Assembly (NCBI GenBank): GCA_033296885.1
Contig: MU863908.1
Coordinates: 124,001-188,000 of the forward strand
From: Triangularia verruculosa
Lineage: Eukaryota > Ascomycota > Sordariomycetes > Sordariales > Podosporaceae
Reading direction: 5' to 3'
Length of the DNA stretch: 64,000 nt
Below the pieces are notes generated by a model. It was not told the DNA's origin. It was given only the letters and a program-made list of their open reading frames with translations, and searched no databases. The stretch's first letter is position 1. Each line of letters starts with the position of its first letter. Position numbers and translations under genes: made by a program. Below, one piece after another: positions 32,922-44,749 of the stretch.

Positions 32922-33773
32922 CTGATAAGAACGGAGGATCGGAGTACCAATATGAAAATACAATACGACTGTTCGGTAACGTGTCCGAGGGTGAGGGATG
33001 AAAGCAACCTGGAACATCCCGATAATTCGACTAGGCTCATAATGGTTAGCTTCAATTCAAGTTTCGGTCGAGAGCGGCATTTCCCGCGACGTCCCAGCTC
33101 CGTCACCAACCGCGTGTCCCAATTAGGAAGAAATTTTCGTCGGAACCAACTTTACAAGACATTCTGGATCCGATATCGATAACATCAACACGCAAGCTGC
33201 AAGCTTGAAACGCAGTGGCTTCCTCCACACTGCGCCTACCCGGCACTTTCTGCACAACGTCAGGCACCTGTCCGCTGGCAAAAGGCTGGTGGTTCGGAAA
33301 ACGAGCTGGGATGATCCTCTTGAAGGTGGTGGCACTGCTGGAGCTCTTCTGCATGCAGGCACCCAACCACCAATGACAGCCGTCAGTGCGCTGCGTTCTG
33401 TCGTTGCTTTAGCGGCGGCAGATGTCCATGACGATGGCGAGCTGCATATCAGTGGTTCCCTTTGTGGGGCTTCAACCTGCGTAAGCGTTGTCTCGACGGA
33501 TCCGGGCGTTGCCAGCGAGTCCGGGGAGCCCACATCTCACCCCCTCACGTAGATCCGCCCTGGCAGGACCTGTCGATCCCATTGTGTATCCTCGCCAAAA
33601 AAAAAAAATCCAGTTGAAGATCAGGAGTGTGCATGCTTATTCATGGTGAATGGAAGGCCCATAGAGATCATAGTGCATCCTACATATTGCAACCGTGCCC
33701 TCGATCCTCACCACCCTCCCTCTTCATTCCCTCACCTGTCTTTCCACTCCTTCCACCTTCACAGGCACACAAA
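32922..33773. promoter_or_regulatory. Divergent promoter region
   Basis: About 850 bases separate the starts of the regulator and the peptidase genes. An A-tract lies at 33597-33608. A strongly pyrimidine-rich stretch (33700-33770, CCCTCCCTCTTCATTCCCTC onwards) directly precedes the peptidase ATG, as is common for fungal core promoters and leaders. Overlapping frames at 33123-33552 on both strands are not convincing genes. Confidence 0.4.
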
Positions 33774-35588
33774 ATGAAACTCCCAACTACCTCCACTCTT
33801 TTATCCCTCCTTTCTCTCACGCCCCTATCCCAAGCCCACCTCCTCCTCCTCCCAAAAATCCAGCTCGGCCCCGATGACCCCTTCCTCCTCCGCCGCAGCA
33901 CTGCCTCCTTCACCGGGGAAAGCTTCTTCCCCCAGCTCATATCCCACTCCTCCCCCAAACAAGGCATCTTCGCCCAAAAATACTGGTACTCAACCGAGTT
34001 CTACACCGGCCCCGGCGCCCCCGTCATCGTCTTCTCCCCCGGCGAGTTAGCAGCCGCTCCGTACGCAGAACAATATCTCACTGCCGAGAAGTTACCAGGC
34101 AGAATAGCCAAAGCCGTCGGGGGCGCAATCGTGGTCGTGGAGCATAGATACTACGGGGACTCCGTACCTCTTGAGCCGTTAACAGAGGAAAACCTGCAGC
34201 ATCTAACAGTGGAGAACGCGCTGAGGGATATGCAGTATTTCGCGAGAAAGTTTGAGGTTCCGTTTCGGCAGAATGGGACTGCTGCTGGCAATGCGACTGG
34301 TTTAGATGATGGTGGGAAGAAGAAGAGGGGGCCGTGGGTGTTTACTGGTGGGAGTTATGCTGGTGCTTTGGCGGGGTGGTTGTCTCGTTTGGAACAGCAA
34401 GAGGAACAAGAAGAAGGGAAAGAAAGGGCGTTTTGGGCGTATTACGGGAGTAGTGCCGTTGTGGAGGGGATATCGGATTTTTGGCAGTATTTTGTCCCGG
34501 TTTTGGAGGCTATGCCGATGAATTGCACGAAGGATGTAGAAAGGGTGGTGGAGTTTGTTGATGGCGTGTTGGATGATGGGACGCCCGAAGAAAAAGACGC
34601 GCTGAAGCAGGAGTTTGGGTTGGAGGATTTGGCTGATGATGATTTTGCTCAGTGAGTTTAGCGGTTTTTGTGTCGGTTGGTGTGGTGGTGAGTGCTAACG
34701 AGATGCAGGGAATTGTCGTTCGGTATGTCCCAATTGCAGATGACGCAGTTTTTCTCGGAGGAGGCATACGGTAAATCGCAGTTCTATCAGTTTTGCGATT
34801 ACGTTGAGGGGACCTACCCGGCCACTGTGAACATGACGGTTCCAGGTGAGGAGGGGATTGGGGTTGAGAGAGCCGTGGAAGGATATGCAAGATGGGTCAA
34901 GGAGCAAGCCATTCCGGGTTGTGAGTTTAATAACCTGCGTTACGCGATGTCAGAAAATGCTAACAACGCCACAGTCTGCAATATCTCCGGCTACGCAGAA
35001 TGGAAACACCCAAACAGCACCCTCTGCCTCCAGAACTCCAACGCCTCATCCCTCCTCTTTACCGACTTGGAAGTCGAAAACTGGGGCAATAGACAGTGGT
35101 GGTGGCTGCTCTGCAACGAACCTTTTGAGTGGTGGCAGGACACACTTCCATTCCCCTACCCCAAGATTGTCTCGAAGCGTGTCACATCCAAATACGACAA
35201 GGCAATGTGCACTCGATTCTTTCCGAATACAACGTTTAACTTGGCAGAAGGCAAGACAGCGAAAGATGTGAATTTCAGGTTGGGTGGGTGGGATTCGACG
35301 ATCAATGTGACGAGGACAATGCACACGAATGGGGAGCATGATCCGTGGAGAGACGCAACATTGAGCAGCAAATTTCGCCCTGGAGGTCCAGTGACAAAAG
35401 TAGAGGAAGATGGTCTCCAAGTCAGGCTTGTGAAGGGGGGTACTCATTGTAGTGACTTATATGGGGGAAACTGGGAGCTGAATGACGAACTGGAAAAGCT
35501 GGTGGAAGACGTCGTGGGCAACATGACGCGGTGGATCGGGAACTATTATAAGCAAGAGGAAAAAGCAGGAGAAAAGGCCCGGCTATAG
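33774..35588 (+). CDS. Secreted serine peptidase, family S28, 567 aa
   Basis: Exons 33774-34651, 34709-34920 and 34975-35588 (1704 nt). Both introns have GTGAGT donors and GCTAAC branches. The second is 54 nt and its retention would keep the frame open, but splicing is supported by the motifs. MKLPTTSTLLSLLSLTPLSQ is a signal peptide. The nucleophile motif GGSYAGA (Ser194) is preceded by VVEHRYYGDSVP and LTVENALRDMQYFARKF, the hallmark order of S28 (prolyl carboxypeptidase / DPP II type). The C-terminal TNGEHDPW and GGTHCSDLYG supply the expected Asp and His. Several N-glycosylation sites fit secretion. The likely role is extracellular peptide degradation; exact specificity is not readable. 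Confidence 0.88.
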
Positions 35589-35721
35589 ATAAACATTTTC
35601 TCGGGCCGAGCACGATGTTATGAAGTTATGAACAACGCTGGTTGGTTGCATCGAGCAGATAGCAAGATTATGCAGCCAGATGAACATGTGAACAAAAATA
35701 ACAAAAAGAAGGTCATTGTTC

Positions 35722-35800
35722 TCTCTCACCGGGAATTGAACCCGGGTCTCGAGCGTTGTTGGATGACAAGCTCGCATACTGACTACTATACTATGGAAGA
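35722..35800 (-). tRNA. tRNA-Asp(GTC) with short intron, one acceptor mismatch
   Basis: The D-arm AGTATAGTAGTCAGTATGC, the T arm CCGGG / TTCAATT / CCCGG and the anticodon stem CGAGC/GCTCG are clear. The 15-nt loop holds anticodon GTC plus an 8-nt insert after base 37. The acceptor pairs TCTTCCA with TGAGAGA, with one C-A mismatch at position 5 and one T-G pair. It may be functional or recently damaged. Confidence 0.75.
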
Positions 35801-35987
35801 CTTTGCACATGTTGACACCTGCTATAGGCTGTTGATGGAATTTTGGAAGGCACGAGTGTATATCAATCTCTTGGGTGTTGGATCCACGGGTTGTGGATTC
35901 TAGATAGCTTGGATGTGCTCTTGTATGTTGACACCCCTGACCCCTGACCATCAATGAATCGCCCTCCTTCAGCTACAAAAAGATGAT

Positions 35988-38036
35988 TTAGAATCCGTAC
36001 ACCTGTGCGGTATCACCCCACAACCAACTGTCAACCAGAGGCGCAACAGGCAGGCATTCCAGAAAGCTCCTGTACTTGTCCGCCGTGTCGATCCACTCAT
36101 GTCTGTTGACGTTGTCACGAGCATCGAAGACCCTGTAGCCCTTGCCCGATGAGCTGCGACAGATGAACAGGTTGTGCAAGGACCAGCCATTTCGGCCGTG
36201 CGCAAAGTCTCCGAATGCCACAACCTCCAATGATGTGATGCCGGTTGGTCCGAAGATCCAGTCTAGAAGTTCGACGAATTGAGGCAAGAGTCTCGTATCA
36301 AGGTCATCGAGAGTCCCAGCTATATAGTGCCCACGACTGAATTTGTAGTTGGGGCCTTTCATAGAGCAAAGAATGGCCCGCGAGCCTCTGAATCTAAAAT
36401 CGGATCCTGTCTGTCTGAGATGAAGTAGCTTGAGCGTAGACTTTGTGGCGAAAACTTCCAACACCTCTCTCTGCATTGGTGGTGAAACAAGTTAGTTGTG
36501 GATCATGACAAAATATGGTTGTGGGTTACTTACCAGCGAGTCGAGGCGCCTCCTTGTATCGTATGGAAACCCGACACATTCCAGCTCTAGCGGTGACATT
36601 GGATGAGAGTTGGGATACAGTTTCCATCTGTCCAAAAATGGCTGTGGGATATCCAGATCGTAACCATCGTGGACATAATCCATTATTACTTTACGACAAG
36701 CCAATCCAGCTTCGTGACCTCGTCGATGAACAACCATTTTCCTTAACGTGGCATGATGGTGGGCGATGGCGGACCATAGCTCGCTGATTGCTGGTGGAGT
36801 AGGCGATGGCGGTCCGAGGCGACAACTTCCTATGGATTTGTGATAACCGATAAACAGGTCCTTCAAGCCTTTGAATGATAGCAAAAAGCGAGCGATGATG
36901 TGATCGTTAAAGAGGTCCCCCTCTTGAGACTTGATTTCGAAATGTTCAAGGGAAATCGGCGACTTCCTGTCTGCGTTTCTTTTCAGAAACAGAGCCCACC
37001 CCGGGCACCGGCGTATTGTAAGCGACTTGAGGGCGCTGAGATCAATAGCCTGCCGCATTTTCCCACCCACCGAGACTCTGCTAAGTGATAGAACTGTCAA
37101 GAATGGGAACACCGGGCGTCCTTTTGGCAGGAGTTGGCTGAATGGCTTGCGAGCGTCAAGGCTTGGATCTTCCCAGTAATCATTGCCATCATAATCTTCG
37201 GAATGCTCACCATCCATATCATCTCTCGTGAGTATTGGATTTCCCAAGCTTATCTCGAGCTCTGTAAGATGATGCTGGTTCAACTCCAAGGTTTCTTGTA
37301 ATGAACCCAGCACGGCGTCACTGGGCCCATGCCAACTGACGTGCGTAAGATTTTGAAAGGGCACTGAGAATTGCCCACTCGGGGTGCAACACTCGACGTC
37401 ATTGGCTATCCGCAGTGAGCTCAGCTGTGGCTGTTTGGTAGAAAGGGTGTCCAGAACATTGCCTGGAACGCACGTGGCAAGATCCCAGCGGAAGCTTCGT
37501 AACTGACCAACCGGAATAGCTTCGATCACCGAGCAAGCGAGACGAGCAAGATAATTCATATTGTCAATAGGAAGCTGGTTCTTGCGATCTTGAGGTTTGG
37601 CGTTGACGTCGATAAGATCCACAACATCCAAAACGGGGTAGTATTCTTTTTGATCCTGAGGATGAAAGCAAGCTACTCGACGTAGCGGTTCATCCTCCTC
37701 GTCGGCACCGTCTTCAGGCTCGGCATCCGTATCCACCAAATCCAGTTCATATCGAGAGGCCCACCGTAATTCTCGACGGAAGACCAGTTTAGTTGCATTG
37801 CGTAGAGCAGGCGTGGCGTTTTGAAGAGCCGAGGCGCAGTGAGCTACCCGGTTGATGTCGACAAGGCTCCGCTTGCCTTTGGCCCAAGGTATATCGACAC
37901 AGACCGTCTTCCAGAGCGTAGGTGCGCATACTGAGTGGAATTGTTTCGAAGCGAGGGACAATGACTTCAGGTCTTTGAGCAATAGCCTCGATGTTATGTC
38001 GTGCAGGAGCTCTGCCGGCAGATGGTTGAGCATCAT
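35988..38036 (-). CDS. F-box protein, 661 aa
   Basis: Exons 38036-36534 and 36470-35988 (1986 nt) with a 63-nt intron (GTAAGT...AATGCAG) between codons. The N-terminus reads MMLNHLPAELLHDITSRLLL then LKSLSLASKQFHSVCAPTLW, an F-box for binding Skp1 in SCF ubiquitin ligases. The remainder contains leucine-rich, LRR-like stretches (QPQLSSLRIANDV, HHLTELEISLGNPIL, FPFLTVLSLSRVSVGGKM, LKSLTIRRCPGWALF), a plausible substrate-binding surface, and an acidic insert (EPEDGADEEDEP). Two adjacent ATGs start the frame. The ligand is unknown. Confidence 0.8.
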
Positions 38037-38866
38037 GATTGTGGCGGGATAACCGAGCTGTTTATCAATCCTGGGAAGATGAGGGTAGAGAAGAACGAGG
38101 AAGGAAGGGAAGCCTGCAGGAGGGGGCGGGGGCAGGCCTTTTAAGGTACCTGAGGTATGTTGGTCCCTCCGAGGTCAAGCCAGCCAATCAGCCCCCGGAT
38201 GAGCAAAGGCCGTAAGGCACCCACCCCCTTATGATCTACCACTTGCCCCACTTGTTCTTACAGTCCGAAAGGAGGAGGCATTTAATCACCAAGTAACTGT
38301 TAATCACGAGTACCTAAGCAACGGCGTACTGGATAAGGTACCTATAATACCAAACCCCGCGTGGATGAATAGCAACGTACCTAGGTAGGTAGTTCCGTGA
38401 CAATCCAACGGTCTTTGTTTACTTCCGAAGTACAGGGTTCAATTTCCCAGTCCCTCGAGAGCCATACTGTGATACACACAGTGTCGAATGCATACCACAG
38501 GATGCACTTGTGTGTTGTTGTCGTTAGATATCTCGTTGATTCTACCAATATTTATTTCTTGACTCGTACTATCCATGATAGAATGCCTTTCAGCACATAT
38601 CTTGTCACGTTATCCATCGGCGCTTCGTTGGTCCATTCTTGGGTAAGGATCTTGTGAGTAAAAATGACCAATCAAGATGCAGCTTCTTATGCAGCTTGCA
38701 TGCATAAGTACAGCCGTGGAACTTGGGACGATGAGTCACTGAAGTCTTTCCGCAACGCCTTTGATAGAGTACTTCTACATAAAACTCGCATCCGCGTGCT
38801 CATTCTTGATGTCAGGACTTCCTCTTTCAATCAGATCTGAGAAACATAGGCTGCTAGCTCTCAATC
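38037..38866. other. Divergent intergenic region
   Basis: CCTAGG/GGTACC-type motifs cluster at 38146-38160, 38337-38350 and 38379-38395. No gene or RNA is recognised; this is probably the promoters of the F-box and methyltransferase genes. Confidence 0.4.
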
Positions 38867-39790
38867 ATGTCTCGCCATCGACGGCCTGCTAAACAGACGC
38901 CTCCCAACCCGGTAAAAGTCTGGGACGACATTGCATCCTTCTGGGATGAATCCATCACACCCGGAGGAAACAAATACTTTCACCGCCTGCAAGCTCCCTG
39001 CCTGGACCGGCTTCTCGGCAAGCACCTTCATCATGGCGCGCGGTGTCTAGATCTGGCAACGGGCAACGGACTTGTCGCCCGCTGGCTGCTCGACAAAGGG
39101 GTCGGTTGGGTGTTGGCCACCGACGCGAGCACCCAAATGATGGAGATTGCAGAACGAAACTTCAGCGCCGGTGGATACGACGACAGCCAATATCTGTGCC
39201 TGCAAACGGATGTCACTGTCTTGTATGACATGAGCGACCTTCAGGAATATGGTGGGAAAAGACAGCTCTTTGATATCATTGTGATTAACATGGCGCTCAT
39301 GGATATTGAACGCCTGGACGTCCTCGCGGAGGCCTTGCCTCGTCTTCTCAACAGCAACGGAGTGTAAGTTTTCAGTTAGAGTGACTTGTTTTATTTTCTT
39401 GTTCAAGCTGATGTCAACAACAGATTTGTCGCGACGGTTCTTCACCCTGTTTTCTTTACCTGCAACCCTTCCAAATCCATCTCCATATCTTTCGACCCGG
39501 CAACTGGCGAGCAAGTTATAAAACGCTCCAAGGTTATTACCGAGTATCTGGACGTAGCTCCAGCGCAAGGTATTGCTTGCCCGAACCAACCTGTCAAGCA
39601 GACCTATTATCATCGTCCTATTCATGAGCTGTTGTCCATCTTTTTGAAGGATGGGGATATGGTTCTGGATGCAATTGAGGAGCCGGCCTTTAACAAAGGG
39701 GATTTTGACGACAAGAGAGTAGAGTCAAGCACAAACTTCACTCAGCTGCCAGCCCTATTCGCTTTCAGGTTGAGACGGCGAGTTCCGTAA
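38867..39790 (+). CDS. SAM-dependent methyltransferase, 287 aa
   Basis: Exons 38867-39363 and 39424-39790 (864 nt) with a 60-nt intron (GTAAGT...AACAG). Residues 60-70 (CLDLATGNGLV) form the glycine-rich SAM-binding motif I. WVLATDASTQMMEIAERN is motif II with its acidic residue, and FDIIVINMALMDIERLDVL matches the post-II strand of class I methyltransferases of the UbiE/Methyltransf_11 type. No signal peptide. The substrate is unknown, and no biosynthetic cluster genes adjoin. Confidence 0.8.
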
Positions 39791-40636
39791 CGGAAACTTG
39801 ATCATCTTGGGATGTTCTAAAAGATGTGGGTATGAGGACTTGGTTGACTAATTAGAGTACTTGACACGGATAGGATGATGGCTGAATAATACCTAGGTGC
39901 TCAGTGACCTCCTGACACCCTTGATTGCCCATGAGACCCAGGTACCATCACAGAGCTCTCGCTGGGATACAACCCTATTCGTCAGCAGGATAGAGTCAAA
40001 TACATCGGAAATGTCGAGTTAAGGTAACTACAGGTAGGTTCGTTACGAGCCCGCAAAAAGGAAGAAACTGGATATCTCCTTATGTAGACCGATGGAGAGA
40101 AACACTCAAGCCTGTTGGTTTTGAAACAACGGGTCAGTCTAGGAATAAAAAGAGGTTGCAGTCTGTTGAGATAGCTGGATAGGACATGAGCCCACGAACC
40201 TAGGTACCTACTTAACCCCAACCCTGAACCCCTGAAATTGGCTGTACCCTTGGCAAAACTCTCATAGACGAGGGCTATCACAAAGTCGATATCAATCTTA
40301 GTGTATAAGAGCAGAGAAGAACATGGCTGATATCCTGGTCAGGGCAGCTAGAGCGTACGGACCCTTTTCACTCAATACCCGTTGCAAATTTTGAAGAAAT
40401 CTGAATCCTTTGTGGCTTGACCGGTCTCTATCTAATGCCAAGCCACTGCTCTCAGACTTTTACCCTCCACACCCAAGCCCCACTTAACTCGTCATTAGTG
40501 ACCTTCTTCTGCATATGTTAATGACTCGCGTCAGCCCAACCAACGCCCAACCAAACTGAAACCCTCTCTCTCCACACACACACGCCGCTCTGACACATCA
40601 GAAAGCCCGATTCCAGCCAGAACCTCCAACAAGTAG
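39791..40636. other. Intergenic, nothing recognised
   Basis: It contains CCTAGGT motifs near 39892 and 40198 and a CA run near 40572-40582. No coding region is supported. Confidence 0.4.
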
Positions 40637-40708
40637 TCCGGTATAGTGTAACGGTTAACATATCGCGTTTTCACCGCGAAGCTCGGGGTTCGATTCCCCG
40701 TACCGGAG
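40637..40708 (+). tRNA. tRNA-Glu(TTC)
   Basis: The acceptor TCCGGTA pairs fully with TACCGGA; the anticodon stem CGCG/CGCG encloses TTTTCAC (anticodon TTC). The T arm is CGGGG / TTCGATT / CCCCG. Intronless, 72 nt. Confidence 0.93.
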
Positions 40709-42873
40709 TGGGTCACGCCTGCCAGCCGTCTCATGATCGTTGGAATGTTGTTTTGTTGTTGGAGATGACTTTTTTGGGCGGTGGAAGGAGTTTGTCGACT
40801 CTCGGACAATTTTTGGTTTTCCGCAAGAAAAAGTGGGGACTTTCAGGGGCTCTTTATCCTGCCATCCATCTGAAGGTGGTTGGGGTGCTCTTTTGTTGAC
40901 CAGAAACATGTTTTTGGGTGTCGAGGGTGTGTCAAGGGGTTTGTTGACTTCCAGACAATTTTTGGCTTTCACCAGGAAAAAGTGGAGACTTTTAGGGGCT
41001 CTTTGTGGCTGTGGATGAGCAGTCTGAAGTCTACCTAATCACTCCTTCCCAAGGAGAGACCCAAAGTGTCTTGGAGTTCTTATCAGCTTCGGACACCATC
41101 ATCGACGCGTTTCTGACAATGTACGCGTCCAACTGGCAAACAGCAGAACCTCTAGCCTTGATCTGGTACGCGTGCTGCCACACCCATTAAATACAAATAA
41201 AAGTTGACTCGACAGAGTTAAACTCAATGCACAAGCACTTTCTGCTAGGTGCTCGGCCCCATGTCGGTTGAGATGCCGCCTAAAGCTCTTATAGTTGACC
41301 CAGAATTCACTATACAGGTTGGTTGTATGCGGATCTCGGGCGAGTGGATTCTAGAAATCCGAGCGTTCTGTCCAGCGGCCGAAATCGGTGATGGGACTCA
41401 ATGCAAACAATCTGACGATATGATTAGACGCTTCAAAACAGATTCACGCCGACTTGGGCTTTCTTGTCCACGTCACTCAGACTCTATTGACTATCAAAGG
41501 AAGCATGGCGAATCCAAACTGAGGTCTGTCATTTGCACGCTTCTACACTCGTATAATCTGCAGAGCTCTCGGTGCAAGATGAAGCTCAACTCAACATCGA
41601 CCTGTGGTGCTTGGCTGGTTCGCTCGCCTACAGCGGCGTCCAGGGGGCCCGTCACTGTGGGCCCCGACGACAGGAAGTGTCATTTCAAGTTTCTATCCAG
41701 AAACAGACGCATCGAAGCCTTTAGCAAGCAACCAACACATCTTGAGGTACCGTGAATTATTACGACAGCAGCGTACTACGTACCGTGGATGTCAAGATGT
41801 CCTGTTGCAACTGTCAAATTGTATAGCTGACTAGGCAGTCTTTAGGTCGAGATCAGTCCTTGGCTCATCTAGCTACCTATGTTAGTCCTCTTGATCTTAT
41901 TGCCTAAGCTTTAACAATGTAAGGGATGGATCGGATATCCGAGGAACTCGATACGAAAGATCCACTTCTCGTTCCTGCTACAATAATGAATCAATTGATA
42001 CCAACACAGACTTTAGGCTGTCATCATACCATCACACGTGCAAAATGTCCGATTCTCCGTCACCCAATTAGCGAGATCGAGTCACCATATCCGCAGTAGA
42101 GCTGTCACCAGCAGCGGACACCACCTCCGCTCTTAGATGAGAATACCCTCTCTTAATCATCCGGTTTTCAAGCACCAAAACGTCGAAACTCGACTCCTCC
42201 GCATCGCCCTGATCCACTGCTCGTTGGATAGCCTGCCTCTCAGACCCGAAGCACGGGGTAAATTAACCGTAGATGAAACCGCCCTTCCGTCTCCGCACGT
42301 GCAATCTATCATTCCCGGGTATACCAAACACCATCCCAATCAGAAGGTAAAAACCAAACAGGGGGGATTGGACGACCCAAGTGTAAAAAGTTCTCAGCCT
42401 CTTGTTGCGCGGGATGTCAAGCGCCCCAATCTTGACCTGACGCTTGCAACAAGTTTTGGTGCTTGCTCAGAGGGCCTCAGATCTATAAATCCATCCCTTC
42501 ATCCATACAAGAGATAGATGAGGAGCGTATATCGATCAGCTGCTCTGGTTGGCGTCCTTGTCGACAGCGTAGCGTCCGGGCGATTGGAATGCACCATCGC
42601 CCTGTGCCACGCGACGAACTACCGGTTATTCGGAGTGTGCCGAAACCCAGGACCATAATGAACCGTTTTAAGCGGAATCCCGGTGGTTGATGAGAGGCCT
42701 GTGCAAGAGAACCTTCCACGCAGATTGACAGCTCTGTTCGGTTGCATTATGCCGCGCAAGACTCTGGGCATGGGGCTTGGACTGGTGATAAAAAGGCTGG
42801 CATCCTGGGTTTGCTGACACTGACATTGATTACCATCATCTTTACAAGCAGGTCGACAATACTCGCAAACAAG
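40709..42873. other. Long intergenic region with a direct repeat
   Basis: Two imperfect copies of a ~70-bp unit (about 40787-40855 and 40936-41006) share GGACAATTTTTGG and GACTTT(C/T)AGGGGCTCTTT. The frames at 41249-41755 and 42137-42517 lack recognisable content or splice context. The last 100 bases include GATAAAAAGG about 90 bases upstream of the CE3 start, a possible TATA-like element. Confidence 0.45.
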
Positions 42874-43682
42874 ATGCAGCTTTCCAATCTTCTCGCCATC
42901 ACCCTCGCGGGTTTGGCTGTCGCCTCTCCGGTTGAGCTCGCTGAGCGTCAGCAAAAGCTCCGCATCAGTAAGGAACTCGTCTTGACCTTGTCTCGTCTTT
43001 CGCTAACAAAGTAAAAAGTGCCCCTCGGTGACTCCATCACGGAAATCGCTTGCTGGCGTGCTTTCGTCTGGGACCAAATCGCCGCAGCCGGCCTCGCCAA
43101 CCAGGTCCAATACGTCGGCTCCCAAAACTCCAACCCTCAAAACTGCCGTCCCACGACCACCGGCTGGGATCAGCACCACGAGGGCCACTCCGGCTGGCTC
43201 GCCATTGACATCGCCAACAACTACCTCACCAACTGGCTCAAGAGCACACCGGCCGATATTGTCCAGTTTATGCTCGGCACTAACGATGTTTTCCGAGGGA
43301 GGAGCACAAACGACATCATCGCTGCGTACACCAAGATGGTGCAGATCATGAGAGCGGCGAACCCCAAGATGAAGATCATTGTATGGTTCTCTGTTGGGCA
43401 TTACTTCAGGGACAAGCTGACGTGAAACAGGTCGACCTCGTCATCCCTCTCGGCACCGGCAACAACGCCGCCATTCAGGCCCTCAACGCTCGCATCCCCG
43501 CCTGGGCTGCTGGTCTCAACACGACCGAGAGCCCCATCGTCGTTGCTGACTGCAACACTGGTTACAAGACCTCCGATCTCAGAGACGGTGTCCACCCTAG
43601 CATTGCTGGCGACCAGTTCCTCGCCACCAAGATCGGACCTCCTCTTCTCAAGTACATTAGAGATTCGCTGGCTGGTAAATAA
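42874..43682 (+). CDS. Secreted SGNH esterase, CE3 acetylxylan esterase-like, 235 aa
   Basis: Exons 42874-42967, 43019-43380 and 43431-43682 (708 nt), introns of 51 and 50 nt. MQLSNLLAITLAGLAVASPV is a signal peptide. Splicing creates IMPLGDSITE (block I, nucleophile Ser37). Next come WDQHHEGHSGWLAIDIANNY, VQFMLGTNDVF (block III, GTND) and SDLRDGVHPSIAGD (block V, Asp and His), all as in carbohydrate esterase family 3. The enzyme would remove acetyl groups from xylan outside the cell. No carbohydrate-binding module is present. Confidence 0.88.
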
Positions 43683-43865
43683 GTCAGTGGAGGACAGGGG
43701 TGGAGGCGTACAAATGACAAAGCATATGGACATGGGGTCGAGTAAATAGGATTTGCAGTCGCGTAAATACTAACAGCAATACACGGCTACCTATTCCCTA
43801 TCTTCAATCCTCGGTGAAAAATGACAACCTAGAAGACGATAACCCCCCTCATTGAAGAACCCCAT

Positions 43866-44445
43866 CTAGAAAATACCCCATTGAAGCTCAACATCACCAT
43901 GGCACCTCAACAACCCCCTCGCCCCAACCCTCCCATCATGCCTCCCAAACCTGCTCACCGACTCCCTGATCAAAGTCCTCACATCCTCTGTCCCAATCTG
44001 AGTGAGGCGACCCCGTGCAGATATGGATTCGATTCCGAAACGGCTACAGGTAAGAACGTTAGCAAATGGCAGCCCAAGACGACCGTCTCATGTTCTTCCA
44101 AGACAGGACCCACCAAGACCCATAACTACCAATCGTTCTGTGAAGCTCGGAACTGCTGTACGTCCACTCCCCCGTTCGCACAAAGTTGTCGTGCATTTGC
44201 ATGCAATCCGAGATGAGAGGCGACACCTCCGAGCCGCGGTCTTCGAAAGAGGGCTGGCTGCAGAGGTTGGCGCGTTTGTGGAGGTCGGTGGGAATGGTGG
44301 TCACATGGTTGGGGTTGGAAGCTCGTGGGTTTGTGAGCTGGGGGATGGTGTTGTTTGTGGCCGCGTGAAGCCGGAGGGGGCTAGGCGCAGCGGTTGAGAT
44401 GGCCGTGAAGGTGACGAGGGTGGTGATTACCGTGTTAAGCTGCAT
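43866..44445 (-). CDS. Hce2-like small secreted protein (candidate effector), 169 aa
   Basis: Exons 44445-44114 and 44043-43866 (510 nt). The 70-nt intron has donor GTGGGT, branch GCTAACG and acceptor CTGTAG. MQLNTVITTLVTFTAISTAA is a signal peptide, followed by a Kex2-like LHKR. The mature part reads NLCSQPSFEDRGSEVSPLIS DCMQ, then EWTYSSSELHRTIGSYGSC joined by splicing to RFGIESISARGRLTQIGTED VRTLIRESVSRF. This matches the Hce2 domain (homologues of Cladosporium Ecp2), including the Tyr-Gly-x-Cys-x-Phe segment; four Cys are available for disulfides. Plus-strand frames over the same bases are shadows. It may act as a secreted host- or competitor-directed protein; the role is inferred from the family only. 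Confidence 0.75.
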
Positions 44446-44749
44446 TTTGGTGACTTTTCCTTGAGAGTTGGGAAAAGAAATTCCGTGAGTGAGACTTGAA
44501 CGTGGCTTAAATAGGTATTAGAGGCGAATATTAGAGTAAATTAGAGCAGGAAAACTCAAACGGAAAATCACGTCAGAAAGCATTCTTGGAAGCCCATGGG
44601 ATTGGCGTGCGCCTATCAGTTTCTTCACGTTGGTGTGGCTTGAATAGCGTGGAGCCACCATAGGTTGTCCAGGCATATTAGAGCATGACCCGAGTCTACC
44701 AAGGAGAGAACATGGTTGTCTCTTTTCCACTGGCAAAAGCCTGACCCCC
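44446..44749. other. Intergenic, nothing recognised
   Basis: It separates the effector-like gene from the 3' end of the esterase gene, both on the minus strand. No motif is recognised. Confidence 0.4.

Noticed and set aside
41249..41755. 168-aa plus frame
   Set aside because: Non-ATG start, no recognisable motif and no splice partner. A real gene cannot be excluded but is not supported.
44002..44397. 131-aa plus frame
   Set aside because: Antisense to the Hce2-like gene, which has signal peptide, domain and intron support.
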